This document shows, in pieces, positions 11,265-21,854 of a DNA stretch of 64,000 nucleotides. Origin of the DNA: Adenophora triphylla var. japonica (Eukaryota > Streptophyta > Magnoliopsida > Asterales > Campanulaceae); assembly GCA_022495995.1 (NCBI GenBank), contig JAFEMH010000755.1, positions 328,001 through 392,000 on the forward strand. The letters run 5' to 3'. A program made the translations under genes and the position numbers. The notes below the pieces were generated by a model. It did no database searches. It had not been told where the DNA came from and saw only the letters and a list, made by a program, of their open reading frames with translations. The stretch's first letter is position 1; each line of letters opens with the position of its first letter.

Positions 11265-11356
11265 CTGCAAAGGCAAGGACGAAAGGGTTAGATACGAGCA
11301 GAAGGAAGGCCAACAATAATGCAAAAAACTACAAGTGTCAAAGGATAAAACATTTA
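11265..11356 (-). other. Intron 3 of the Tat-1 antisense gene (92 bp)
   Basis: The donor is GGAT|GTAAAT and the acceptor CTTTGCAG. It is phase 1, pyrimidine-rich near the acceptor, and joins ...VDVVG to LTPEQEAEF in frame. Confidence 0.7.
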
Positions 11357-12290
11357 CATCCAACCACGTCTACTTCTTCCATACATTGGTCCAGGGGAGG
11401 GATCTTACACCTCGGACAATCCTCATGAAAAACGAGGCCGGGATGTGTTGTCCAATCATTAAAACGCCTTCCCCTCTTAACAGTGATGAGGGGAACCACC
11501 CCGTCCTTCGGCCCCGGCATCAGTCCTGCCTGGACGTAATAATGATCGGAAGATTCAATTGCCGACCAGTCAAGAAGCCCCACCTCGGCAAACGCCTCAA
11601 GGCGCTTGATCAAGTCCTTGGTCCACTCATACTGTTGAACGGGACCCGATGAAGTTGGAGCGTGGCAAGGGGATTGGAACTCCCAGCCTTGGCGGCTCTC
11701 AACCCTAATTGCATGATTCTCCCAACCCGCAACCTTGCTTGACATTGGGAGAAGGAGTTTTGGTTTCTTGGGTGCACTCCGGATGACGAGGAGCCAACTG
11801 TCCTTGACAAAGCTGACTTGATAAAAGTGGCGGAATGCTCCCATGGTCGGCTCAAAACCTAAGCTCCGGCAGAGCACTATAAAGCTTACAAGGACCCGGG
11901 TACCATTGGCTCCAAGCATGGCCGGCACTGCCCTCACGTCATCTAAGAATTCGTTGATAAAGGGGTCCAAAGGAAGACGGAGCCCCTGTTGAAATTGTTT
12001 GAAGTAAAAGTGGACGTAGTCTTCATTGTAGTAGAAGCTCCTCTCCTCCTTTTCTGTCTTCAAATCGGGTTTGCCAATATAAGTTAACTTATACTCGGCT
12101 TTGTCCATCCCGTAAGTGGAATACAACTTAGCCAGCATGGGGTCCCCGACCTTTGGAGGCCTCTCTCGGCGTTTCCCTCCACCTCGGCCTCCCCTTCCTC
12201 GGCCTTTACTGCCTTCTACCTGGGCACCCTCCATAAAAGCATCAACTATTCGGGTGGACGAGGAGGTCTCTCCTTCTCTTCCCGCCATAT

Positions 12291-12361
12291 CTGCAAAAAG
12301 ACGAGGGGACAAAGTTAGTTACCTCGTCAATGGCTGATCTTAGGACGGGGAAGGGAGATAC
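12291..12361 (-). other. Intron 2 of the Tat-1 antisense gene (71 bp)
   Basis: The donor is GAGG|GTATCTCC and the acceptor TTTTTGCAG. It is phase 1 and joins ...LLNDEE to the MAGREGETSS frame. Confidence 0.6.
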
Positions 12362-12699
12362 CCCTCCTCGTCATTTAATAAGGCCGAGGAGGGAGCCTTA
12401 CCACTCAGACGCTCACGAACTATATGATCTGAAGACGGGTAGAACAGTTCAATGTGCTCCATCATCTCTGCCCTATCCTCAAATACAATAATATTGGGGG
12501 AATCGGACACAATCCTATCTATCCTTGTGGAATCTGGATATTGAAGGAACATCTGGGTACGGCCATAACTTCTCAACCTCTTTCCTATGTCATCCAGGGT
12601 CAGCATCAACCAAGGTCCCCTCTCTCTTGTAAACCCTCAGGTTGCCGGTGTGATACCCATAACGGAATCGGGGAGAATGGTCCCAAGAACGAGCCATTT

Positions 12700-12936
12700 C
12701 TAAGGGAAATCAAAGATCAATGGGGGATTTCGTTCAATATGCAATGAAATTCACACAAAAATTCCAAGAAAATCAAAGATTCAAAGTTTTGAGAGCTACA
12801 AGTAAAAACTCATGAAGAAAAGCTTAGACATTCAACAATGGCGGTTCTTTCTTCTTGACATACCAATATCTCTTCTAAAAACCCTAGAAAATGCAAAATC
12901 ATGAATGAAGTGCATAAAAAGGAAGAAATTTCATAC
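12700..12936 (-). other. 5'-UTR intron of the Tat-1 antisense gene (237 bp)
   Basis: The donor TCAG|GTATGA (12937/12936) fits the plant consensus well. The acceptor TTTCCCTTAG lies two bases before the AATGG start context. The interior is T-rich on the minus strand. Confidence 0.6.
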
Positions 12937-13101
12937 CTGATTCTGAAGGAACGGTCGGAATAACAACGGAAACAATTTCGCCGGAATCTTCAAGCTCGCC
13001 GGGAACTGGGTATGGGAATGCTCTGGAATTCGCCGGTGAGTTCTTTGCCTTTGCTCTCAAATAACACTGATGCGAAAAGGTTTAAATGAAAGGGTTTTAG
13101 C

Positions 13102-13109
13102 TTTTTATA
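13102..13109 (-). promoter_or_regulatory. TATA box of the Tat-1 antisense gene
   Basis: TATAAAAA on the minus strand, about 165 bp upstream of the 5'-UTR donor. It would place a start site near 13075. It lies outside the LTR, so it is an internal antisense promoter. Confidence 0.5.
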
Positions 13110-13340
13110 CTCGCTTAATCGGGTCAAACCCATGGGTAAAGCAAGAAACCGGGTATGGCGCCCCTAAAATTAAATGCTGGTAACAACTTCCAAGGCGTGA
13201 CAAGACTGGGGGGCCCCATGTAATCATCAGAATTTTAACCGTCAGTTATATGAAGCGACGCCAAGGACACGTGTCAAAGCCTGTTTGTATCCCATAAGCC
13301 GAGGACGAGATGACTTTCTCCTCGTCCTAATCCGAGCTAG

Positions 13341-13355
13341 AAAGTCGGGGGCCAC
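13341..13355 (+). other. Polypurine tract of Tat-1
   Basis: AAAGTCGGGGGCCAC directly before the LTR start TGAACAG, the form usual in Tat elements. Confidence 0.75.
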
Positions 13356-13473
13356 TGAACAGTATAAACCGAGATACGAACATGGGCTTGCCCGAGTTGG
13401 GCCCAAAGGGATTGGGCCATAAACATATACAAGTATCAATACTCAAGTAACAGGGCCGAGGTACCTTCCTCGT

Positions 13474-13498
13474 ATGCCGAGGAGCATCTCCTCGGCAT
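13474..13498. promoter_or_regulatory. Palindrome in the Tat-1 LTR U3
   Basis: ATGCCGAGGAG (13474-13484) and CTCCTCGGCAT (13488-13498) form a perfect 11-bp inverted repeat with a 3-base centre. Its CCGAGG core recurs across the element. It could be a protein-binding site. Confidence 0.5.
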
Positions 13499-13913
13499 TA
13501 TATCAACAACGTGCTCTTCGTATTTGGCTCATCATACATCATACTCCGAGACGTCACAAGTGACGAGGAGAGAAAAGTTCTTACCTCGGCATTTCGTCAA
13601 ATGACGAGGAGACAAAATCATTCACCCCGGCATATCCACATGTCGGCCAACCATCAAATGACGAGGAAGCAGAATCATTCATCTCGACTTATTTGCCAAT
13701 GCCGAGATAAAACATTCATGCTCCTCGGCTTTCCGGCTAGCAGGTCGTATAATCCTATTCAAACAAGGATTCAACAGTTATGATCCAATCAGGATTGTAA
13801 CCACCTACACCAATTTAAGTCAAACAATGACTCCTTAACAGATATAATTCTCTTAGGATTATGTCTTATCTCTTTACAAGTCCAATTCTACATGGATTCT
13901 ATCAATCCATCCC

Positions 13914-13921
13914 TATAAATA
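13914..13921 (+). promoter_or_regulatory. TATA box of the Tat-1 LTR
   Basis: TATAAATA about 230 bp before the LTR end, following the TGACGAGGA boxes. Confidence 0.7.
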
Positions 13922-14343
13922 CAAGCCATATGGCTCATTATTTGGTACGTTACTTTTTACAATACAGAAACTCTGTCAATTTAGTTTCTTATACACAAAC
14001 CGTGAACTTACTCTCACGTCGGAGGGCCTTTAGTCGGACTCGCCCCGGCTTAGTTTACGTGTTTTCTCTTATTTTCAGGCCTTGCAATCTCCGGAGCATC
14101 CGAACGCTTGAATTTGGACTGATTTGACGATTTTGACATCATCAGTAACTAATAAAATATCGCCAACTTATTTATTTTTTATTTGTAAACAAGATTTTGT
14201 ACCCTCAAAGCATTGCTCAAATGATGGAGCAGTCGGAGTGTGTATAATACTCTGAATGAGATGTAATTTATTTTAATATAATTGGTGTAATAAAGCCTAT
14301 CCAAAAATAAAGAAGTCGAGCAAACTATATAGAATTACACTGA

Positions 14344-14980
14344 GAGTCCGTTTGGATGCATTGATTTTGAATTCAATAAATATTCAAATTTTATAGAATT
14401 TAAATAACTTAGAATTTGCTTTCAAAATCATAGCATTTTCATTGTTTGGATAATGTGTGAAATTCAATTGTAATTATATATTATACTTAAAATAAAAGTT
14501 CAATAATAAGTCAAGTATCTAGTTTAGTTTAGTGGTATATGGTTGTTAGTTATTATAAATAACAAGGGTTCAAATCTTGCTAATAACAGAAGTATAAAAA
14601 ATTATATTTTTTAAAAATAAATAGTATATAGTGGTGGCAGTTAACGGCGGCGGTAGGTGGCAGCCGGCGGAGGTAGTTGGAGGCGGTGATTTCCTGAAGT
14701 GGCCGGAGGCAGCGGCGGTGGCGGCGGCGGGAGGTGGCACAAATTGTGGTGATTGAAAGTTGTTGTGGTGGTGGTAAAAAGAATGTGAGTTGTTATTAAT
14801 TGATCAAAATTTAGAATTTAAATTATTAGGATTTAAGATGGAATTAATTTTGTGGAATTGAGTGATTTAGAATTTCAACACAATTCCAATTTCAAATTTT
14901 AGTTATGTTCTCAAACAATGTAATTGGTTTTGGAGGCCCCAATTCCAATTTCAAGCTATGGAATTGGGGTATCCAAACAT
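14344..14980. mobile_element. MITE-like element with a GGCGG-rich core
   Basis: The ends GAGTCCGTTTGGATGC and GGTATCCAAACAT carry an inverted GTTTGGAT core. ACTGA is found on both sides (14339-14343 and 14981-14985), possibly a target duplication, although the terminal repeats are offset by about four bases. The flanks are AT-rich with AATTC-type inverted words. The centre (14630-14770) is a GGT/GGC-rich tract unlike the rest. It encodes nothing. The superfamily is not assignable. Confidence 0.5.
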
Positions 14981-16041
14981 ACTGAAGGAATTCTTTTGGG
15001 ACATCTCACGTATCTGGCAATATTCTATTTTGGAAGACAATATCCTTTATATCAACTTTTGCTTATAACACCCAATTATAAATTATTAGGCTAATATTAT
15101 CGTATGTATGTTATCAATAATACAATGATACATAACTGTTAGTATTAATTAGTGGATTTTCACCTTAGATAACTGTTATGGTGGTGGTATGATCCTTTGA
15201 TATTATTACTTGAAACTGGAAGCTAGCTTATGAGGGAATTATAGAACAAACAAACAAACTGAAAGCTTTTTATTGAGGCAGCCAACCTTAGGCAGAATTC
15301 CCAATTATATTAGTCTTATAGATTTGCTGCTGTCTATTCTATTCGGTGATCTGATCTTCACCTTATGTTGTTTGATTATAAAATTATTGCATATGTCGTA
15401 GTGTGTGAAGTATGTATATATATAGACATTGAATATCATGTTAGCGGAAATAAGTTAAAAAACTGTGGTTACGGAGAGACTGTGGAAGAAATAGTTCGAT
15501 GAGAAAGATTATGAAGTCATCTCTCGACTACCAGAGAGATCGTTGGTTGGGGGCTCCATTGATCTGTTTCCTCCTTGTCAGCGAACCAGATAGTTAGATA
15601 TGATCTAATGATCATGATCTCTCTTCTGCATGATTATGCCATGTTTTGCTTATAGCTCAAACAGTTCTGGTTTTTGACATCTGAATTTCATTTTCAGGGA
15701 ATCCCTTTTAGCACTCCATTTTTTCACTGCTACACCCCATTGATGCTTATTTTGCTTGTACCACTGTTAAAAAGTGGAGTTGAAGTGCTAATTTCTAGCT
15801 GCTGACAAATTTCTTGTTTGTTATTGGCAGATCGATTGTTGTCTTTAATCGTAGAATACAGGATGACTATAGCAATTGAAGTATATATACGGTTGAGGAT
15901 TTTTTTTTCTTATCATTGTTTGGTTTTTCTGACAAGTAACAAATTTCTTGCTCGTCGGGTGATCAATGGGAGAGAACTGAAAGCTTACGAGGCTTCAAAC
16001 ATTAACAAGAATGTTGTAAATCAAAGTATAAGGGGGAGCCT
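14981..16041. other. Intergenic sequence
   Basis: AT-rich, with no transposon domain. At 15818-16051 an open frame follows an acceptor-like TATTGGCAG (15823-15831) and reads a hydrophilic stretch (FLARRVINGRELKAYEASNI). It may be a decayed exon, but I do not recognise it. A TATATATA run is near 15420. Confidence 0.4.
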
Positions 16042-16335
16042 TGTAACTTAATCAAACTTTGAGACTTAGAAATAAAGAGGAGGGAGCAAGAGAGCAATTC
16101 TGGAAACTTTGAGGAAGAATGCCAGAAGAGAGAAATGAGAGAAATCTCAGTATGTTTTACTCATTCAGTGAACTGCCTTTTATAGGCAAGTTTCCACAAA
16201 CATCTTCACAAATAGTATTTACTATTTGTGATTACTCATTCAGTGAACTGCCTTATAACTTTATACATTATAATGCACTGTGATACAGTATATTTTTACA
16301 GTGTGCTACAGTTCACACATCAGTTTTTCATAACA
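16042..16335 (-). repeat. 3' LTR of Copia-A (about 294 bp)
   Basis: On the minus strand it starts TGTTATGAAA right after the polypurine tract AAGGAGGAG and ends GTTACA. A CTATAAAAGG TATA box lies on the minus strand near 16180. The far boundary (16042) was chosen from the TGTAAC/CATAACA inverted ends and is the less certain one. Confidence 0.6.
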
Positions 16336-16525
16336 CTCCTCCTTGGACGTCACACGCTGAACTGAATCACGAACATAGGTTGCATCAGTAAAAACCTTTA
16401 GCTAAGAAAAACCCAGTGGAAAAAAACTCAGTAAAGGGATAAAAGCTTACAGCCAGCGTCTTCAAAAATCATCTTTGAAATTGTTTTGAATTTAGTGCTC
16501 CCCCGAAAGATAGCAGTCTTCAGCT

Positions 16526-18660
16526 TCATGATTTTGTCACTCCCTTTGATGACAATAATCTTCCCAGCCTTTGCATTCCGATTCGACTAACAAATTTTTC
16601 GAAGGTAGATGTAGGAAGAGACTTAGTGAACAAATATGCTAGATTGTCACTAGAGAGAACTTGCGCAATAGTGATGCCGCCATTCTTTTGGAGTTTATGA
16701 GGATAAAAGAATTTTGGTGCAATATGTTTTGTCAAAGTTTCTTTGATAAACCCATTTGTCATTTGTGCAACACATGCTGAGTTGTCTTCATAAATCACTG
16801 TGAGAAGCATTTTGTTTGATCCGATCCTACAAGAATTACGAATATGTTGAACTAATGATCTTAACCACACACATTCTCGTGAAGCCTCATATAAAGCTAT
16901 GATCTCCTAGTGGTTTGAAGAAGTGGCAACCAAAGTCTGTTTAATGGATCTCCATGAAATTGTGGTAACACCATGGAGAAAAACGTATCCAGTCTGGGAT
17001 CTAGCATTGTGGGGGGGGGGGTTAGACATATAACCAGCATCTGAATAGCCCACCAATTCCATATCTTGATTCCTTTTTAAAGTAAACCAAGGTCATGGGA
17101 ACCTTGAAGATACCTAAAAATATGTTTAATCCCATTCCAATGTCTTTTTGTTGGAGAACCACTAAATCTTGCAAGTAAGTTCACTGCGAAGGCGATATCG
17201 GGCCTAGTGCTATTTGCAAGATAAAGTAGTGCGCCAATAGCGCTCAAGTAAGAAACTTCTGGTCCTAATACTTATTTAGTATCTCCTTTAGGTTTGAATG
17301 GGTCTTTATCCAATTCAAGGGATCTGACCATTATTGGTGTGATAAGTGGATGAGATTTGTCCATATGAAATCTTTCTAGTACCTTCTTCACGTAGGTAGA
17401 TTGATGAACAAAAAATTCCTTCATGGAGATGCTCAATTTGTAGGCCAAAATCTGCCTTCAAGTATAAGTGTGCTTCTTCAATTTCTTTGGGTGTTCCTAT
17501 TATATTTATATCATCAACGTAGATTAATATAATGCATAATCCATTTTGTGACTTCTTTATAAATACACAAGGACATATATCAATGTTTTGATATCCCTTT
17601 TTCAACAGGAATTCACTTAGTCGGTTATACCACATTCTACTCGACTGTTTTAGGCCGTACAATGACCTTTGTAATTTTATGTTGTACGCGTTGCAGTTTT
17701 CATTTTTCTTTATATTGTGAACTTCAAGTCATTCAGGGAGCTTCATATGTATATCAGCATCCAATGACCCATATAGATATGCGGTTACCACATCCATTAA
17801 CTACATTTCTAAATTCCCACATGCTACCAATGATATTAAATAGCGAAATGTAATGCCATCCATTACAGGAAAATATGCTTGGTCAAAGTCAATACCAGGT
17901 TTTTGTGAAAAACTTTGAGCTACTAATCTCGCTTTATATCTTACCACTTCATTGTTTTCATTTCTTTTTTGTACGAACACCTATTTGTATCCTACAGGGA
18001 TAACGTTTCAAGGTGTACGGACTACTGGTCCAAAGACCCTTCTTTTATTCAGCGATTTAATCTCAACCTCTATTGCTTATTTCCATTTTGCCCAATCTGA
18101 GCGCTTTCGACATTTTGACATTGATTTGGGTTCCGGATCCATATTGTCATTGGAGACAGTATGAGCAATTACAGAGGCAAATGCATCATTGATAACCATA
18201 ATATTTCTTTTATATGTTTCTCTCGTATTTATGCAATTCATTGCAACCTCTATATTCACATCAACCAAATCATCATCATTTGGTAGTTCTGTAATCTCTG
18301 AATGAATATTTGGTGCATTTGTATATGCATTAGGATTTTCTTCTGCCAAACGATCTTTTTTCATGAAGCTTTTGTGGCAACAATATTTCCTTGCTACATT
18401 TTGTTTTTCGTGGATTCATAACTTTTGCACCTATAGGTCTCCCTCGCTTCTGATGTTGAGGATCATTAGTAGATATACTTGATTTAGGGATTTCCACCCT
18501 TTGTGTTGCATTTCTTGCAGGTACATGTGATTTAATTAAACCTTTGTGATCAGTAAAAACATCTGGTAGATTGCTTGTCAATTGTTGCAATTTAACAATT
18601 TTCTGAACTTCTAGTTCAGTTTGACTTGTGCATAGATCCATATATTTAAGCTCTTTGACA
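16526..18660 (-). pseudogene. Reverse transcriptase and RNase H of Copia-A, broken
   Basis: RNase H is 16870-16526 and contains VIYEDNSACVAQM and the usual end with SSDNLAYLFTKSLP. The reverse transcriptase centre (17662-17315) has MYGLKQSSRMWY and the catalytic YVDD inside LIYVDDINII. The upstream linker (18641-18077) ends in DPEPKSMSKCRKRSDWAKWK, the usual entry to the copia reverse transcriptase. At least three frame changes and several stops separate these pieces. Inactive. Confidence 0.8.
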
Positions 18661-20030
18661 TTCCATGTGATTTCCCGACATTCATTAAGTTTTGAGCTTT
18701 TATCTCCCCCTAATGTCGGGAACTGCTATTTATCAAATATACAATCAGCAAATCGGGCAGTAAATTGATTTCCTGTCATAAGGTGTAGGTATTTAATAAT
18801 AGATGGAGACTCATATCCAACATATATACCTAGCATTCTTTGTGGTCACATGGAGGTACGTTTTGGTGGAGATATAGGAACAAAAACTGCATAGCCAAAA
18901 ATTCTTAGATGTGAAATGTTGGGCTCTTTACCACGCATCAACTGCAAAGGGGAATATTCATGGTATGCAGTTGGGCAAAAATGAATTAGAGTCGCTACAT
19001 GCAATACTGCATGCCCTCAACATGATGGAGATAAGTTGGAATTTTGTAACAATGGTTTGACGATTAATTTAGTACGTTTAATTAATGATTTAGCTAGACC
19101 ATTTTGAGTGTGAACATAAGGGACCGGATGCTATACTTTGATTTCTAAGGCCATACAATAATCATCAGAAGCCTATGATGTAAATTCACCGACACAATCC
19201 ATACGAATGGATCTTAATTGATTATTAGGGAATTGTGCTATAAGTTCAATGATTTTTGCAATCAACTTAGCAAATGCATAGTTTCTACTAGTTGATAAAG
19301 ACCATAAAATATCGAAATGGTCCTGATGATGGATGGATTGGTCCACATATATTTCCATAAACCCGTTCACGAAATTTAGGAGTACTTTAGTAGGCGAAAG
19401 TCGTATAATAAGCTTCCCCTTTGCACAAGCTTCACAAATTAACTCATTTGTCAAAGGAAGGTTGTTCATTGGCATATTATGCTCAAATTAATTAATGATA
19501 ATGACGTATCATATTTTGTCTAGGGTGTCCCAAATGACTATGTCATAGATTAAAAGAATTTGGATCCTTAAACTTTAAACTCATAGCAACATGATTAATA
19601 GGGGATCGAATGTATGTATAGTATAACCCTTTGGACAGAGAAGAAAGTTTATCAACAATATGTTTTTGACATCCCTTCGATCGAGTCATGAGTAAGTACT
19701 ATTTATTATCTTCCGTTGTGGTTTCAATGTGAAAATCATTCGATCGAATGTCTTTAAAACTTAGGAGAGTACGTTTAGATTGAGGATATAAAAGAGCATC
19801 CTGTATCACTAATTATGTTCCCATAGGAAGAGTTATTGAAGCTTTTAAAGAACCAATTATTAGAACATTATCATTGGCAATTGTAGTGACACTCCCTTTT
19901 TTCTCAACAAGGGTGTCAAAAAAAATTTCATCCTTCGGGATAGTGTGAGTAGTTGCAATGTCTATCAAGCATAAATCATCCATTTTCTTCATGTTTTGTA
20001 ATACAATGTTTCACGTTATTCTAAAAAAAT
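18661..20030 (-). pseudogene. Protease and integrase of Copia-A, broken
   Basis: Integrase pieces at 19475-19173 include an ICEACAKGKL zinc-end remnant and RMDCVGEFTS, where the catalytic Asp remains but the following Asn is Cys. The protease near 19980-19900 shows LIDIATTHTI in place of the usual DS-A-TTH form, so the residue after the catalytic Asp is changed. Stop codons interrupt both domains. Confidence 0.65.
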
Positions 20031-20183
20031 TAAAAATGTATAAGATGAGTGATAATAAATTATGAAGAAAAAGATTTAAAATTGAGCATACTTGAGTGAT
20101 CACTAAAATTACACACAAAATATTTCACATGATAGCTTCAAGAAAACAAGACATGAGGAGAAATTAAAACAGTTGTCCATTAT

Positions 20184-21220
20184 TTATGGACTAACTATCA
20201 TCTTCTTGGTTGAAGAAATTTGGGAGATCCACACATGGGTATTAGTGGAAGGTTTTTCATTCATGTTATCACCTTGATGGACAAAATTTGTGTTAATGCC
20301 TTTGCCCTTCTTTTTAATTGACTCTGTATAGAGTTTGGCAAAGTATTCCGAAGTTCGACAAGTTTTTGTCCAATGTCCTTTCATACCACATCGGAAACAT
20401 ACAGTTTCCATATTTTTAGTTTCAATATGTGATTTTTTTGATTACTTCTATGTATTCTCTTCTCTTTTCCATTTCAGTTTTCTAGAGAAGTGGCCATTAT
20501 TTTGGGGATGATGATTGTAATTTATCCCCCTTCCTTGGTCTCTCCCTCGGCCTTGACCTCGACCACGTCCATGAGTAACACCACGACCACATACATGCCA
20601 AAAGTTATTATGATCACTCGTATTCGCTTCAGAGAATGGAGCGGAAGGAGTTGGCCGAATCTCATAATTCTTTTTAAAAAATCATTATTTTATTCTGCTA
20701 CGAGGAGACACGAGATTAGCTGAGAGTATTTCGTGAAACCCCTCTCTCAATACTGTTGTTTCAGTACCAAACTTGAGGCATGGAAAGTGGAGAACATTTT
20801 TTCCATCATCATCTCTTCAGTCACATTTTCTTCGCACAACTTCAGTTGTGATGTTATTCTAAACATCATGGAGTTGTACTCACTTACGGTTTTAAAGTAC
20901 TGAAACCGTAAATGGAGCCGGTCATATTGTGCTTTTGGGAGAATGATTGACTTTAAATGATCAAATCGTTCTTCTAGATTTTCCCAAAATACGTATGGAT
21001 CCTCTACAGTGATGTACTCCATTTTAAGCTGTTCGTGAATGTGGCATCGAAAAATGCTCATTGCATTAGCCTTCTCGTGTTTTGTGGGCTCGCTTTTAGG
21101 TTCAATAGTATGATCAAGTTGCTTGCCTATGAGAAACAATTTGAAATCTGTAATCAATTTGAAGTAATTACTGCCAGTGATGTCCAAGGGTGCAAAGTGA
21201 TGTTTTGCCATATTTTTCAT
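20184..21220 (-). pseudogene. gag of Copia-A
   Basis: The frame from 21220 to 20747 (157 aa) has a UBN2-type gag core (HFAPLDITGSNYFKLITDF near the start, RITSQLKLCEENVTEEMMME near the end). After a frame break, 20411-20184 holds a CCHC zinc knuckle (CFRCGMKGHWTKTC), C-x2-C-x4-H-x4-C. The capsid region is nearly intact. Confidence 0.8.
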
Positions 21221-21619
21221 TGAACTATAAAATGGAACATATATATTAATATATAGTATTATTTAAAAAATTAAATTATAACGGATATAAACACAATGAT
21301 AATTATATTTCAATATTATTATTATTGCTAACATTAAATAAATAAAATAAAGACTCATAACATACATCTCAAAATCTCTTGATTTATACTATGCTGAAAA
21401 GACTAACATTTTGTATGCTAAAACTAATATGATAAGGAGTATCAAAAGTACGGTCATTTATAGTAAAATATCATTTATATCCGTTAACTAGTCGTTTAAA
21501 ATAGCCGTTAAGATTTTTTTATATATATATAATAATTAAACAAATTTAATTCAAGTTAAATATCAAAGTAGTTATTTATAAGACTATAAATATAATGTGA
21601 CATTTAAGTGGGAATTTGA

Positions 21620-21674
21620 CAAAAGAGTTTGTTAAGCCAAGATCATTCAAAACATGTTACCTACTGAGGATATA
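21620..21674. repeat. 55-bp direct repeat, copy A
   Basis: Appears identical to 21745-21799, offset 125 bp. Its last bases (TATA, 21671-21674) are also the first bases of the palindrome's left arm. Confidence 0.85.
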
Positions 21675-21707
21675 AGAGTATTTTTTATATATGAAAATAC
21701 TCTTATA
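21671..21707. repeat. Palindrome between the 55-bp repeats
   Basis: The 14-base arms TATAAGAGTATTTT (21671-21684) and AAAATACTCTTATA (21694-21707) are perfectly complementary with a 9-base loop. Confidence 0.85.
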
Positions 21708-21744
21708 TCTTCTTAAATCTTTGTGGTTCTGATAAAAAAACCTG

Positions 21745-21799
21745 CAAAAGAGTTTGTTAAGCCAAGATCATTCAAAACATGTTACCTACTGAGGATATA
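21745..21799. repeat. 55-bp direct repeat, copy B
   Basis: Second copy of 21620-21674. The rest of 21224-21854 is AT-rich and holds no gene that I can see. Confidence 0.85.
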
Positions 21800-21854
21800 G
21801 TTTAAAGTTATTACAAAACCCAAAATAAAGTATTGTTTTTACAGATCAGAATAG

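Larger units (their letters stand above)
9727..12697 (-). pseudogene. Spliced antisense gene of Tat-1 (Transposase_28-like domain plus coiled coil)
   Basis: Inferred exons on the minus strand: 5'-UTR to 12937; 12699-12362 with ATG at 12697 (MARSWDHSPRFRYG); 12290-11357; 11264-10640; 10560 to a stop at 9727. Introns are 237, 71, 92 and 79 bp, all GT-AG, and the three coding introns join frames correctly (phases 1, 1, 0). Exon 3 carries a globular domain (LPLDPFINEFLDDVRAVPAM and LVSFIVLCRSLGFEPTMGAF) resembling the putative gypsy-type transposon domain PF04195. The next exon is charged. The last is a long Ala/Glu/Lys/Arg coiled coil (about 10560-10140) and an acidic tail. Damage: a frameshift near 12615, another near 10915, and an in-frame stop at 10027. 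Function is unknown. A TATA box lies upstream at 13102-13109. Confidence 0.7.
8598..14144 (+). mobile_element. Tat-1: Tat-lineage Ty3/gypsy element, 5' part replaced by the Ogre-1 insertion
   Basis: It begins inside RNase H, runs into integrase (plus strand), then a convergent antisense gene (9727-12697), a polypurine tract (13341-13355) and a 3' LTR (13356-about 14144). gag, protease and reverse transcriptase must lie left of Ogre-1, outside the window. An integrase followed by an antisense ORF is known from the Tat lineage. Confidence 0.85.
13356..14144 (+). repeat. 3' LTR of Tat-1 (about 789 bp)
   Basis: It starts TGAACAGT after the polypurine tract and ends near ACATCATCA; the exact end (14141 or 14144) is uncertain. 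U3 has a perfect 11-bp inverted repeat (13474-13498) and three TGACGAGGA boxes at about 13561, 13613 and 13659. TATAAATA is at 13914-13921. Confidence 0.75.
16042..21223 (-). mobile_element. Copia-A: decayed Ty1/copia element
   Basis: The domain order on the minus strand is gag, protease, integrase, reverse transcriptase, RNase H, 3' LTR, which is the copia order. All domains carry stops and frameshifts. A 3' LTR of about 294 bp is visible. No matching 5' LTR or initiator-Met primer site could be found beyond 21223, so the 5' end is lost or unrecognisable. Confidence 0.8.

Noticed and set aside
15818..16051. 77-aa ORF with an acceptor-like site before it
   Set aside because: Unrecognised, without partner exons; kept only as a remark in the intergenic entry.
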